DNA of 64,000 bases, from assembly GCF_021462225.1 (NCBI RefSeq), contig NC_061805.1, positions 49,232,860-49,296,859 of the forward strand, written 5' to 3'. The translations under genes and the position numbers were made by a program. Under the pieces are notes generated by a model. That model saw only the letters and a list, made by a program, of their open reading frames with translations. It ran no database searches and was not told the origin of the DNA. This document shows, piece by piece, positions 24,501 through 35,559 of this stretch (the stretch's first letter is position 1; the number at the start of each line of letters is the position of its first letter). The stretch comes from Girardinichthys multiradiatus. Its lineage: Eukaryota > Chordata > Actinopteri > Cyprinodontiformes > Goodeidae.

Positions 24501-27500
24501 AAAACTGTTCTGTGGAATAAAGTTCCCTAATGTTGAATAAATGCTTTAGATGCAGCATTTGTTTAATATAACAAAAACTATTTTTCCTAATATCAAATAT
24601 ATTGGTTATTTGTTATAACATGGCAGGTTTGTTACAGAAAGAAATCTGGAAATATTTTAATAAAGTAACGATGAAGGGGATACAACCATTAAAGCAGTAG
24701 TGGCACCAGGTATAGTAAAGTGACACAGTCAGCTGATTTTCTATGTGAGTTCTGGTCCTGTTTGGGTCATCTCCTCTGTGTTTCTGAAAGCTCTACAGAG
24801 GCACAACTGTTAGGGACAAAATCTCAAATCAATTCGTTTTTAGATCATTTAAGCCTCTCGCTGTAATGAGGAGCCGTCAGGTGAGGATTATGCTCTGAAC
24901 TTAAATACAGAAATAACAACAAAACTGTTTCTCAGCTTAGTTCCTGCACTTCCTGTAAGGAAAAACCAACTGGGCAACCTGAGACCATCACAGTTTCTGC
25001 CTTGCAGCTCCAAAAAATATACTTTTTGCCAGAAAAAAAAAAAAGACAAATCATGTTAAAAATGATAATTACTCGGACTTTACCTTTAAATGTGGCAGCT
25101 TGACCCGGGATGCCACATTTAAAGATTTCTCGCTAAGACAGGAGCAAAGGACACACATAGTGTGCACTATGGCGACACAATATTAGAAAATCTGTGACCT
25201 TTAGCATTTTTATCAAAGTCATAAGTGTCTGGCGTGAGCGTCAGCTGCTTCGAGTCTCTGTCCAACTGGATAAATATTACATTGGCATAACAAATCAAAG
25301 TTATTAAGACTTGGATTATATTAGCCGACAATTACTGCACTCCAAACAGTCCTATGTGATATGAATATTGCTCACACTTATATTCCCATGACGATACGCT
25401 TGCAATATATCGCGTAGCCCTGATGTGGGAGGAAACTGGAGTATCTGGAGAGAACCCACACAGGAACAAGGAGAACAAGCCAATCCTACCACAGGGTTGC
25501 AGTAAGATTGCCCTAAAAGTAGCAGAGCATGTTGTGAACATTTTATGTTCTAATTCTAAATAAAAAACAATACTTTAGCAGATCTGTTGGTAACAGAGAT
25601 AACAGAACGTGACGATCTGCTGCACGAACGTGTTATTTGGATCTGAACAGCGCAGCAGGATGAGCGTTTTTGCATCCTTAAGCTCCTAGAAGCAGTTTGT
25701 GAAATAATTAACCAGTAGGTGAAAATCTGAAGCCCAGGCGATGTTCTAAAACATAGAGCCAACATAGAAAGGAAGAACAGGAGAATGCATGTAGACCAAA
25801 ATAAGCAAATATGCATTTCTGATTTTCTTTGAGCCGGATTTCAGCAGATTTAGTCCTCCATTTTAAAACGAATTCAAACACAGAACCTTGAACAGGAAAA
25901 TACATAAATAGAAAGTCTTGCAAGCTGCTAATTGTCATGATTTTATCTTCTCCCTGTGAGTTGAACTGTAAACTGAACCGCATATGAACTTTAAGACCCC
26001 ACCTGGAAGTTAAAGCTGCTGAGATCTGACATGTCCCCCTTTACCAACCTTCTACCAATCAATCAACAATGTGTGATTCCATCCGGACCAGCTGTCCAAA
26101 CAGCTGCAAGGTGAACATCAGCTGCAGCTCACTGAGTGGAGGGAGAGTTGAGAAGATCTAGTGTATGTTTGATGGTTCTGGTGAACATACCCAGGCTGGT
26201 CGGTCGGTGTGAACAAACGTCAGTCAGGATCGTCTTCAGGTTGGCGAAGATTTGCTCACTGGGCATGTCAAGCTACACCGAGGGCAAAAAACCAAGAAAT
26301 CCAATTTCATTTTTATGTTCTGTTTTCAAACACTCAGTTATTAAATGCACCTTTATCCTCTAGGATTCATACGAACTTTTTTAGCCATTTGAGACTTAAA
26401 TGTTTAAAAAAAAAAAAACTAGGATCAAAATAAAAACTACAAAATTAAACATCTTGGAAATTAGGTTATTCTCCTATATTTCTATAATGTGGCCTTGAAC
26501 TACACAAAACAGACGTTACAGCAGATTTAAAATCTATTTTATATCTAAATACACCGGTGATGCACGATACATCTGCATTAATATCGGCCGACGTTAGTCA
26601 TTTCTTAACATATCGTATCGATCCGATAAGAAAAACCGGGCCGACAATAACAGCCGATGTTTATTTCCATCTCGTGTGAATTATTAACATCGAATATTGT
26701 TATTGGCCCAAATCTCCATCCGTAAATTGCACCAACTGGTTTCTTTAGGGGGAAAATTTATTTTTTCCACCTAATTTAATCTTTAGATGGAAGCGCAATA
26801 TTCCGTTAGTAAATGGCTCTATTATTTTCACAAATTTAAAACATACTTTTTATTAAGCGCTAATGATAAACATGGACCAACCTGTAGCTCAGGGTTCGGT
26901 AAAGCAATTATAAAAATAAACAAAAACTTGAAGCCAACTTCTACAGAACTTTTGCCAGGCAGGTTGCACCACCAGTGCACTCAAAAATAAATATTAAAGT
27001 TTCTTTAAACATTTGGAGAAACAAAAAAAAAGGCACTTCAGGGCTTCCATACCTTCAGAAAAAGCCACACATGATAGGAAAAATTAACAGGTTTCTAACA
27101 ATTATTTAATAAGAACAATTAAGTTTTCCACAACCAAATTCCTACAAAGTTTTCCTGAATAGTTTAACAAAATTCTGGGCATTTACAGAACAATAACCTG
27201 GTTGCTTTTATTATCGGTATATTCCAAAGATATCGAAACAACACAACTCTGAAGATGGCTTCTGATCCAGGTTGGTAAAGGGGCATTTCACTACTTTTTA
27301 GTATCTGGGCAAACGTAGATCGGCTCTATTTCAAATTATAAAATATTTAGAATCTTAGTTTATTTGTGATACCTTTATTTTGTTTGTATGATTGCTTTAT
27401 ATGATGTCTGAACAGGACCCATTTTAGGAACCACAGGTCCAATTTAACACCCTGATCCAGAGGGAAAAAAGTTGCGAAATAGTCCTTTTGTCACTGAATG

Positions 27501-30500
27501 AATCAAAGTGTGTTTATTTGTGGATTCTCACTCAGAAATTCAAGTTGGACTAAAACACAAACTAGCATGTTGCATATCAAAGGATGTCATTTAAATATAA
27601 ATCAATACAACAGAGCTATTTTGTTAGAAAATGTATTTGTCTTTTAGATTCATTTTGCATACTTCTGTCAGCATGAAAAATGATAAAAATCCAATTTTCT
27701 TCTGTTCCAGATTTTTAACGACTTCATCGAAACCCTGAACTGTTTCTTGGCCCTGCAGCGTGTTCACCCTGATTGGACTTCCCTCTGGAGCAGAACACAT
27801 TCTGCAGCAGCTGGGTTAGACGTACCGTAGCTATCTGCGTCCTAATGTAGCAGTCGCTCTCCACCAGGTACTCATGACCCGTCTTGAACAACTCCAACGC
27901 CTTGGAGATATCATTGCTGACTGTACCTGGGTTTAAACACAGAGACACATATCAGCACTTTGCTCCTATCTGGGCATAAAAAACTAAATCATAACTCAGG
28001 CATCTGGATCTGAAGCTGAAACCAAATATTTAAATTCACTTTATAAAAAGACAGACAACCTCTTTATCTCACTGACATTAAATGGGTCTAAAGTCAGGGC
28101 TTTGTGATGGTCACTCAAAAACACCAACTTTGTTGTCCAATTTGCAGCTAAGTTGGCGGCATGCTGAGGGTCCTGGTCCATTTGGAACACCCATTTGGGC
28201 CCAGCTTTAAGCCTTCCTGGCTGATGTCTTGAAATGTTGCTTCATTAATTCCTCAGAATGGTCTTTCCTTCTGATGCCATCATTTTGTGAAGTGCACCAG
28301 TCCCCACTGCAACAAAACGCCCACACAGCATGATGCTGCCACCCCCATACTTGAAATGGGTGTGGCAGAAATGGAGTTTAAGGTTCCACTTTTTTCCACC
28401 AGACGTTGCGTCATTCAGGCGAGGGACGCACGATACATCCGATTAACATCGGTATCAGCTGATGTTAGTCATTTTTTAACATACTGGTATTGGTCCGATA
28501 TGTAAAACTGTGCCAATATTATTAACCAATGTTTATTTCCATCTCGTTGCTCTATATAATATCACAAAATATCAGTCATCAGCCATAACAGCAATATTAA
28601 TATCGGACATCGAAATCGCCCAAATGTTTCATATCGGTGCATAAAATCCTGTCATTGCTGTGTACATTTAGAAAAAACCCTAACTGATCTAAAATAGGAA
28701 ACGTTTAGCCTGATTTAATTCCAGACAGATATTTACTTGTCATGTGTTAACCGTGTGTCTGTTCAGTGAGAAATAACCAAGATTCACCACAAAACACGGA
28801 AACGAAAAAAAAAAAAGAGTAAAACTTCCCCCCGTATCAAGCTGAGAAAGGTTAGTTTCGTAAATAAGGACGATGCATTCAGGTTCAACTGTATTTTCTG
28901 GACTTTGTATTGACCTCTGATGACCAATTAGCTGACAGCAGAGGGTGAATCAAGCAGTGGAAAAATAAATGCATCTAACCCTCAGACGGCTCGTCACCAA
29001 ACGTTTACAATGAAAACTGTTACAAAAACAGGACTAAAACAGGCTTGACTATTTAACACTGAAAAGGATTATTAATTTTCTTCAAACATTTAAAATAGTA
29101 TATTTTGAGACAGAGTTTAAAGCCTAATAGCTGCATTTAAAAATGTGCTGCATATGGATAAAAAAAAGCCTCACATTTTTGATCTGTTCGTGCAAAATTA
29201 AACTTTTTTTAAGCTTTTAAACCTGGAAAACAGAGGGAATCAATATGGTTTTGAAGAGCCTCCGAAAGAGGACCGCCTTTGTTGCCCCGCTCTGATGCAG
29301 CTGACCATCACATGAAAGCTCTAAACTGGGACACAGCTTGCTGCTCTCATCTTACCTCTTTTGCTCTTTGGAAACTTCTTCCTCAGTTTGTTTTTCAGAG
29401 GTAAAATCTTCGGCAGAATATCAGGAACGGCTACGTAGAAGTCGGCTGAAATCTCATCATCCAGAATCTGCAAATGACAACAAACAGATCAGGTCAAGTT
29501 TTCACTGAAACACTCCTGCATGAAGCCTAAAGGGCAACATTGGGCTGCTCATAATTAATAGTGAAAACTGTTCTTTGCAGATTTCTGCAGAGAAAAGGTT
29601 TTTTTTTTTTTTTAAAACCCACCGGCTGAATGAGCTCTACTCCTCCAACGAAAGCTGCTCCGTTCTCCTGAGCAACGCTAGCCTGACCAGAATCCTGCAG
29701 AAACAGACAGGAGAGTCCTTTGATTCTGATTTAGATGAGTCAAATCTCCTCAGACCTCAGTGGTTGTTAACATTTTCATCCAAGTTATAACCCATAACTT
29801 GGGGATGTAAACTCTAATAAAATAACAGCCACAAGCAGAGCTGAATGACGGACAAAAGTTGCTATTTTTGCACATCTGAATCATGTTTACACAAAATTAA
29901 AACTATTCATCATCAGCGGACACGAACGCCCGTAAAAAGAAAGATTAAGTGAGGCTACAGAAGGCGAGTGGCCTTGACAAATAAACGTCTTTACCTCAGT
30001 GAAAACTAAAACTTTGTTCATCTCTGCCCTGAAGCGATGCAGCAAGTGCACGGTGCTGACGAAGGAGTCGATTTTTTTCTGTGAGGAGACAAAAACATTC
30101 GTTTGTTGTGTTTATGAGCAGTCAGCAAGCCGCAGGACGATAAAAGATTCGGAGGGAAGGCAGCAGAAAAAAGGGTGATGTCAATGCCAGCACTTTAAAT
30201 CTCCATCTCTCTAGAGCGCTTCTGATTTATTATATATGGGAACATTAGTTCTGTGAAAATGGAAGATGGGGAAGACAGAGCCGGTCTCTGTGGACCGGCT
30301 GCAGTCTTGTGATGCAGAAACAAACTTCTGAGGGTTTTATTTGTCTGTGTTGCACCAATTTTTAGCTGAGTAAGAAAACTGCTCACGTTGCAATGACTGA
30401 TGCATCATCTGCATGACTCAGATTAGTGGCGGTGAGGTGTGACAGTAAATGCAAGGAGAGGACATAAATCCAAACAAACCTGCCAAGTATAACTGCTTAA

Positions 30501-33500
30501 ATTTGCTTTTAACTGACTCCTGGCAGGTTTCAGGACCATGCTGGGAAAACCGGATGTTTTTTTAACATCTGCAACAGCAAGGAAGGATTTCTGCAGAACT
30601 ACAAGATGCATGAGCCAGAAGCTTGAAAACTGTCCAAAGGTGCAGTGAAGAGCATAAGTCTAAAAACCTCTGCAGAGACTCCTACAGTATAGATCTGTCA
30701 GGTTGCAACCACAAACTTCAGTGGATTTTATTGGGTTTTTTGTGATAGACCAACAAAAAGTGGGGAATAATTATGAAGACAATAAAAAGTGACGAATGGT
30801 TTCCCATATAATTTACCTAAAAAGGTTCAAAGTGGGATGTGTGTGTTTGTATTTAACCCCTACTACTATACTCTGGTATCCCTAAATAAAATCAGTTCAA
30901 ACAACAGCCCTCAGAAGTCTACTCATTAATAAACAGAGGGTGTAATTTAATCTCAGTGTAAACCTACCAGGACATGGACGTCCACCTCAACTGACAGGCT
31001 GGGGAAGATCAGAGAAGCAGCCCAGAGGCCCAGGTTAACTCTGGGAGGAGAATCTATTTACAGGACAGCTATTAATTGAGCACTCAACAAATCTGTCCAG
31101 TGACCATGAGGAAGAGTTGAGGAAAGCTGAGGCAAAATCGGAATATTAGGACTACATGGATAAGGCTCTCTGTGGAGGAAAACTGCAGAGGAGTCTGCAG
31201 ACATAATGATCCCAAACATACAAAGGAATGGTTTAGACCCAAGCATATTGAACGGCCTAGTCAATGTCCAGACCTAAATCTGACTGAGAATCTTTGTCAA
31301 AACGTGGGAATTGACGTTTGAATTGACAATCTGACTGAGCTTGAGCTATTTAGCAAAGAACAATGGGCGAAAGTTATAGTCTGTAGATGTGAACAGATGG
31401 TAGAGACATATGCCTAAAGAGGGTGACAATTTCACAGACAAATAAAATATTCCTAAAGTAGAAAGTAAAATAAATGATTTCTCATTCAGTAACCCGGTTT
31501 CTGCATTCATCTTAATTTGGTAGTAAATAGAACCACAAACATCCAGCAACGTTTAATTCGAAGCAAATGCAGTAAAAAAAACTAAAGATTCAGGAACTGT
31601 TTGCCTGACCCTTCTCAGGTTTTTGGATCTAAAATGATTCACAGATCATCTAATGAACAAAATTCTGGCCATTTTGTTCATTCAATAAAAACTCTTGCAT
31701 GTTAAGTTTGTTATTGAGTAGATAAAGAAATGTGGTTTTGCATTTTTATTTCAAAAAATGAAATTATGTGGCCCGTAAGTACATTAAACTTGACTATTTC
31801 GGCCCTCATGGTAAAACGTTTGGCCCTTCTGGTTCAAGGAGAAAGCGTCTTCTCTCTAAATGAAAATAGCAGAATGATTCAGGTTTTTAACGCTGCATCT
31901 GAATCAAAAACAACACTGATAGAACAGATTTCCACACACTCTTTTAATCCTTAATCATCTTATTATCAATTATAGTATTATTTGTTTTGTCGGTTTACTT
32001 AGTTGATGATTATTAATGTGTGTTCTTCTAGTGGTGTTTTGTCTAACCTTGTATTTTTAACCTGCTGTATAAAAAGTTTGACGGATTGATGTCTGGCACC
32101 AAGCTTTGAGGAAACGCTGCCTGACACCATTAAATACACCAAAGCAACTCTACAGCTGATAAGTTTTGCTAGTTTTGGATGCAAACGTTGGACTACCTGT
32201 TTGACAGCCAGAGCTTGGTGTCACCTACCTTTTTCTCCAGATTCATGTCCAGCTTCAGGTCGATGTAGAGGGGTTGGTCGGCGGGAGTAAAGTCCAGCTC
32301 CTGGAATCTCTTCAGCATGTTGATGGTGTCGGCTGCGCTGTGGATGGTTCTGGGATAGAACCTCTTAACGTAGACGTCATCCACCGGCACCCACGCAGTC
32401 TTGCCAAAAGGCTTGTGTCTGTCTTTGTCATCGATTAATTTCTTCTCTTTCTTAACCTCCTTCTTTGCCTCCTCTTGTTTGTCTTTCTTCTGGGCCCTGA
32501 AGAACAGGAGATGTTTTACACCCGATGTGTGAATCTACCAGCAGGATGAGGCTGAAAAGCCATCCACACATGTGGGGTTTCTTTAACTTACTTGACGGCA
32601 GCAAAGGTCCGGATGGGGAGGTTCCTCGGTGCCGTCTGGAATACGGCTGTGTACGTGGGACCGCCGGTGCTCAGCAGCTGCTTCTGACATCCTGACAAAA
32701 CTGAGCAAGAGAGAAAAAACTGAAATGAGCAGAGATTTGGTCCCGAGAACCTGAACCCAACCCTGACAAACACCAGTATACTGCTGTGGGTCAGAACATC
32801 AAACCGCAGACGAGAGTTCAGATCCATTAACCAAGTGAATCAGAAGGCGCTTGACTCCACCAACCAATCTGACAACAACCATAACTAGTGGCTTGAATCT
32901 GCTGTCCAAGGACCATGAGAAAAACACATTACTGAAAACTGAGCAAAAGAAAAATGAAATATGATAAAGATTTAACTCTAAAAACAGCTTAATACAATGT
33001 TTTCAATTACAGATAACTGGTTAAAAGAAAGACCTGAATTAATTAAATCATAAATGTTTCCATTCATTCGATGTCTTTGAAAATTTGATTTCCGGAGGAA
33101 ATCCAAAGATCCTGGTCCAGTTCCTCCATGGGGGTCTCAGACTAGAAGGGACATCAACCCTTGATGTATGTTCAGAACATGGATCTGTTTTAAACTATAA
33201 ATCGCGTTTTTTGTGGTTAAAACTGTGATGGAAGAACGATTTAAATTGAATTAAAACATTTACCAGCTCAGAACTACAAGACATGCCTATGTAGGAAAGT
33301 TAATGGAAAATCATTTAGGCTGCAGCATCATCTGTTAGCATCAGAGGTCCAACTTCCGGGCTGTTTTTGGATCAGAACACAGAACCTGGCTGTATGAAGC
33401 CCTTATCTTTCTAATGGGCTCACGACCCAAAGATACGTCTAAAAACAACCCGAAACATCATTAATCTCAAACATGACCCGAAGAAATCAGAAACTAAACG

Positions 33501-33539
33501 AAACTGACCTTTAAAAACAGTCCGCGTGCAGGTTGCCAT
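18583..33539 (-). CDS. mrpl1: Mitochondrial ribosomal protein L1 (uL1m), whole gene
   Basis: Nine coding exons on the minus strand join without a frame break: 33539-33509, 32700-32592, 32496-32229, 30078-29995, 29694-29623, 29467-29356, 27926-27826, 26272-26191 and 18726-18623 (stop 18625-18623). All borders are GT-AG. The predicted protein is 320 residues (human about 325). Order of parts: short N-terminal mitochondrial targeting region; lysine-rich linker (about residues 47-70); L1 domain with [59 protein letters not shown] and [10 protein letters not shown]. The protein is part of the large subunit of the mitochondrial ribosome, where L1 forms the mobile stalk at the tRNA exit side. Head-to-head with cnot6l. 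Intron 8 is 7.5 kb and holds most of the mobile DNA. The gene looks intact. Confidence 0.93.
18623..18726 (-). CDS. mrpl1: mrpl1 exon 9 (last)
   Basis: Acceptor CCCATCAG; encodes (G)[19 protein letters not shown] and ends EAGQTDEG then TGA at 18625-18623. Matches the family's GPFxxRAxxxSxTSE ending. Confidence 0.92.
18727..20479. other. mrpl1 intron 8, 3' part: no gene seen
   Basis: Non-coding. Positions 19590-19690 contain a stretch shared by many fish repeats (GGAATCGGACCAGGGTTGAG, then CTACTCTACCACTGAGCA) that mimics tRNA-like text but does not fold as a full tRNA. Confidence 0.5.
20480..21835 (+). mobile_element. L2-like LINE with internal deletion
   Basis: A long open stretch 21144-21671 encodes the C-terminal end of an L2/CR1-type ORF2: [69 protein letters not shown] and APQLWNNLP. 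Upstream, 20510-20690 encodes the linker that normally precedes the reverse transcriptase ([11 protein letters not shown]). The text then jumps over most of the catalytic core, so the copy has lost its RT by deletion. It ends with a 3' tail and AATAAATCAATGAAT at 21818-21832. It lies in mrpl1 intron 8 opposite to the gene. Confidence 0.85.
21890..22764 (+). pseudogene. Tc1-like transposase pseudogene
   Basis: Plus-strand remains of the Tc1 family seen at 1012-3110: ACAACCATCTCTGGTTTGCA, the GTCAGAATTTGGCGTAAACA region, CCAGCAGGATAATGCATCAT (FQQDNA, the second aspartate region) and [10 protein letters not shown]. Here the third catalytic position (normally NPIEHLW-like) is altered. It ends with GGGGTCCAACCCGGTACTAG and a damaged terminal repeat. 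Frameshifts are present, so it is inactive. Confidence 0.82.
22765..26190. other. mrpl1 intron 8, 5' part: no gene seen
   Basis: 3.4 kb of AT-rich intron with chance ORFs up to about 90 codons. Only simple sequence stands out (CA repeat at 23079-23104). Confidence 0.5.
23079..23104. repeat. (CA)n microsatellite
   Basis: Uninterrupted AC dinucleotide repeat of about 13 units, followed by an imperfect extension. Confidence 0.9.
26191..26272 (-). CDS. mrpl1: mrpl1 exon 8
   Basis: Acceptor GGTGTAG, donor GTATGT; encodes [20 protein letters not shown] then SHRPTSL, matching the conserved helix near the L1 C-terminus. No long ORF marks this exon; found by frame and homology. Confidence 0.92.
26555..26725 (+). 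repeat. Interspersed repeat, copy 1
   Basis: Shares with 28425-28645 the order GCACGATACAT, ATCGGC, GTTAGTCATTT, TAACATA, CCGATA, CCGATGTTTATTTCCATCTCGT-like text and a final GGCCCAAAT. Same orientation. Rich in ATCGG/CCGAT words; looks like a MITE or transposon end. Lies in mrpl1 intron 7. Confidence 0.65.
26726..27825. other. mrpl1 intron 7 remainder: no gene seen
   Basis: AT-rich non-coding sequence. Confidence 0.5.
27826..27926 (-). CDS. mrpl1: mrpl1 exon 7
   Basis: Acceptor AAACCCAG, donor GTACGT; encodes [20 protein letters not shown] and YIRTQIAT. Confidence 0.93.
28080..28405 (-). pseudogene. Tc1-like transposase fragment
   Basis: Minus-strand fragment: antisense landmarks AGCATGATGCTGCCACCCCC (the GGGSVMVWG-type region) and GGTCCTGGTCCATTTGGAAC (the second aspartate region). 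Truncated and non-functional; mrpl1 intron 6. Confidence 0.65.
28425..28645 (+). repeat. Interspersed repeat, copy 2
   Basis: Second copy of the repeat at 26555-26725; longer, with ACGCACGATACATCCGATTA at the start and CATATCGGTGCAT at the end, which look like inverted ends (GCACGATAC / ATATCGGTGC). Confidence 0.65.
29356..29467 (-). CDS. mrpl1: mrpl1 exon 6
   Basis: Acceptor TTTGCAG, donor GTAAGA; encodes [20 protein letters not shown] and a basic tail [10 protein letters not shown]. Confidence 0.93.
29623..29694 (-). CDS. mrpl1: mrpl1 exon 5
   Basis: 24 codons between acceptor TTCTGCAG and donor GTGGGT; encodes [20 protein letters not shown] then LIQP. A 14-base poly-A run (minus strand) lies just inside the intron. 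Confidence 0.9.
29995..30078 (-). CDS. mrpl1: mrpl1 exon 4
   Basis: 28 whole codons between acceptor CTCACAG and donor GTAAAG; encodes [16 protein letters not shown] and [10 protein letters not shown]. Confidence 0.93.
30690..31450 (+). pseudogene. Decayed Tc1-like transposon
   Basis: Starts with a terminal-repeat-like segment (CAACCACAAACTTCAGTGGA, TGTGATAGACCAACAAAAAG). Plus-strand transposase relics follow: TGATCCCAAACATACAAAGG (second aspartate region) and CAATGTCCAGACCTAAATCT (SPDLN region). Frameshifted, in mrpl1 intron 3. Confidence 0.75.
31451..32228. other. mrpl1 intron 3 remainder: no gene seen
   Basis: No exon or repeat recognised apart from the flanking Tc1 relic. Confidence 0.5.
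32229..32496 (-). CDS. mrpl1: mrpl1 exon 3
   Basis: Acceptor TTCTTCAG, donor GTAGGT. Encodes a lysine-rich linker then [20 protein letters not shown] and [14 protein letters not shown], the strongly conserved start of the L1 domain. Confidence 0.93.
32592..32700 (-). CDS. mrpl1: mrpl1 exon 2
   Basis: Acceptor TTGCTCAG before 32700 and donor GTAAGT after 32592. Encodes [20 protein letters not shown] and on to RTFAAV; presequence and start of the mature protein. Confidence 0.85.
33509..33539 (-). CDS. mrpl1: mrpl1 exon 1 (start codon)
   Basis: ATG at 33539; encodes [10 protein letters not shown] plus one base, then donor GTCAGT. Chosen as start because the frame continues correctly into exon 2 and the N-terminus is basic and short, as for a mitochondrial presequence. 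Confidence 0.8.
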
Positions 33540-33639
33540 ATCTGCAGCTGCTGGTCCGTGTGAAAACAACGGCCGGTTCGTTGGTTCCGCTTGGCAAAAA
33601 AACAAAACAAATGTAAAGTTCATTTATTTACTGTGGATT

Positions 33640-34389
33640 ATTAGAAACACTCAGTGAAAAATCACTTACCTTAAAATAATGAATTAATTAGGATCTTACA
33701 TTCGGTGTAAATCATTTATTGAATCGGAACCTTTAAAGTTTGACCTTATACGAAGCAACACTTGACTGAATCTATTAATTTGGTTTCATCAATGAAATAG
33801 ATTTTTTTTGTTAAATAAATGTCATTATTAAGGTAACAATCTGTATAAGATTGGAGAAGGAAAGGTATGGAAAGATAAAAACAAAGAAGAATTTGTAGTA
33901 TTCATTTTTGGCTTGAAAGGTTTGTTCTCAATATTTATCTTTTTATGATCTTTTTATTATTTAAGGTGGTGGCTAGTAAGACATTCAGGCAGTTAAAGGG
34001 TGATGCTTCGCCCATTTGCAGACTGTGTATATTCATTTATTTGGAGTTTACTTTTACTGTTTTCCCTGTCTGAAAATGAATATTTAAATAATTTTAAAGA
34101 TTTTTCTGGTGACAGTGAAAATAAAGTACTGAATTTTTACTGAGAACTACAGTCACGTCTCTTCCAGTTATTTTGTAGGTCGGAAGTTGAAAAGTTTTTG
34201 AACCTCAGGGATGTAGCTTTTTAATTAATCTGATCTACATTTGATCAACTAATTCAAAATCTAAACTCCTTCGAATAGAGAAATAGCCCTTTACTCAACC
34301 CCAATAATAATAATAATAATAAAACCATTTATATCTGTTTGGTTTCTAATCTTCTAAAGTTTTATTAAGTTTGGTTACACAAGAAATGA
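33640..34389. other. Divergent intergenic region, no gene seen
   Basis: AT-rich gap between mrpl1 exon 1 and the CpG-rich segment; includes an (AAT)n run at about 34304-34322. No TATA box can be assigned with confidence. Confidence 0.5.
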
Positions 34390-34770
34390 TGCGAACCACT
34401 GAAGGTGCGCGCTCTGGGTGTGGCGGGGACGAGCGGAAGCCGCGTTTGTTGTTCTTCCTTCTGTTTCCGAGACGTTCAGGGTCTAAACGGGTTGAAGAGG
34501 CGCGTCTGCATGTCGCTGCCAATTCCCCCAATAAGCCGTCTGCTACCGCTCCCGAATGAAGGTAAAGTCCCGTTTCAATATGTGCTGTCTCCGGGTCGGT
34601 TCCGAGTCAGATTAAACCTTTAACTCGGTCCCCGCTGCTGGCAGGTCGTCTCCCCGGGAGTGATCCCGGGTGTCATGCGCACAGCCGCCGATAGACAGAC
34701 AAATCCAGCCCGCTGCTTCGGAGAGGCTGCCCGGTGAACGCGGCTGTGTACCGTTTTAACGTCGTTTGGG
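34390..34770 (+). promoter_or_regulatory. CpG-rich region, likely cnot6l promoter and exon 1
   Basis: CpG-dense, GC-rich stretch (GTGTGGCGGGGACGAGCGGA, GAGGCGCGTCTGCATGTCGC) in an AT-rich setting, 2.7 kb upstream of the first cnot6l coding exon seen. A good plus-strand donor, GAATGAAG then GTAAAG, ends a possible 5' exon at 34561. No transcript evidence, so exon limits are open. It may also serve mrpl1, which starts 850 bp away on the other strand. Confidence 0.5.
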
Positions 34771-35307
34771 TCGATGCGGTATATTAGAAATATGTATTTC
34801 TGCCGGTGCCAGGTGGGACAGCTGTTCAGCCGAACTTCTCCTGAACGGGCCTGTCCAGCTCCTTGTGACATTCCAGCTATGTTTGGAGACTCGTCCTTCA
34901 GCTGTCTGTGCAGTTGGCATTGCAACATTTTCCCCCATTTGAACCAGTATAAATAGGAACCTCTGAGGTTTGCAGGACAGATTTAGAGGTCAGTTAAAGT
35001 CCAGAACTAAATGCTAGAATCCTTCCTTGCATGTGTTGCATGCATGGAAGGATTTGGTGCATGTATGATGTGAACAGATCCCAGCAGGCCATGGTATCAT
35101 GATCCTGCAGCCGCTCTTACTCCTTGGTTGTGACCCAGTAGTGTGTAAACAGGTTTTGCAATTATTTTCCAAACGTGTTCACCTCGGTCAACCTCATGTC
35201 TTCTGCAGCACAACACCATGCAAAACGCTCTGCAGCATCTCTGAAGTTAACCTGCATGCTCCTCCGCAGCGGTCCAATCCTACAGGTGTGTTCCATGCCC
35301 TGCAAAA
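34771..35307. other. No gene seen (probable cnot6l 5' intron)
   Basis: Non-coding transition from CpG-rich to AT-rich DNA; ORFs on both strands are short and featureless. Confidence 0.45.
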
Positions 35308-35372
35308 CCATGTGTTTTTATTGCTGACCCAGCTGGGTCAGAAACAGCTGGGTCAGCAATAAAAACACATGG
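35308..35372. repeat. Perfect 28-bp inverted repeat with 9-base loop
   Basis: Arm 35308-35335 is the exact reverse complement of 35345-35372, with loop GGTCAGAAA. The arm contains GTTTTTATTGCTGACCCAGC. A third, partial copy of the right arm follows at about 35373-35399. Would form a strong RNA hairpin or DNA cruciform. Confidence 0.9.
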
Positions 35373-35559
35373 TTGTGTCAGCAATAAAAACATGCATGGC
35401 TGTTTATGAAAACACCTCCTCAAACCTCTGGCTGCTGTTATATTTGCAGCATGGACAGTAAAGTCGTGTTAAAGAGAGCGTACACCTTTGTTTTTAGTTC
35501 TAGCTGGTTTTTGCCAGGTTCTAAAAGGGTTTAGATGTAGCCTTCAGTGTACAACACCA

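Noticed and set aside
35099..35362. 87-codon plus ORF near the hairpin
   Set aside because: The C-terminal repetition comes from the inverted-repeat DNA; no domain.
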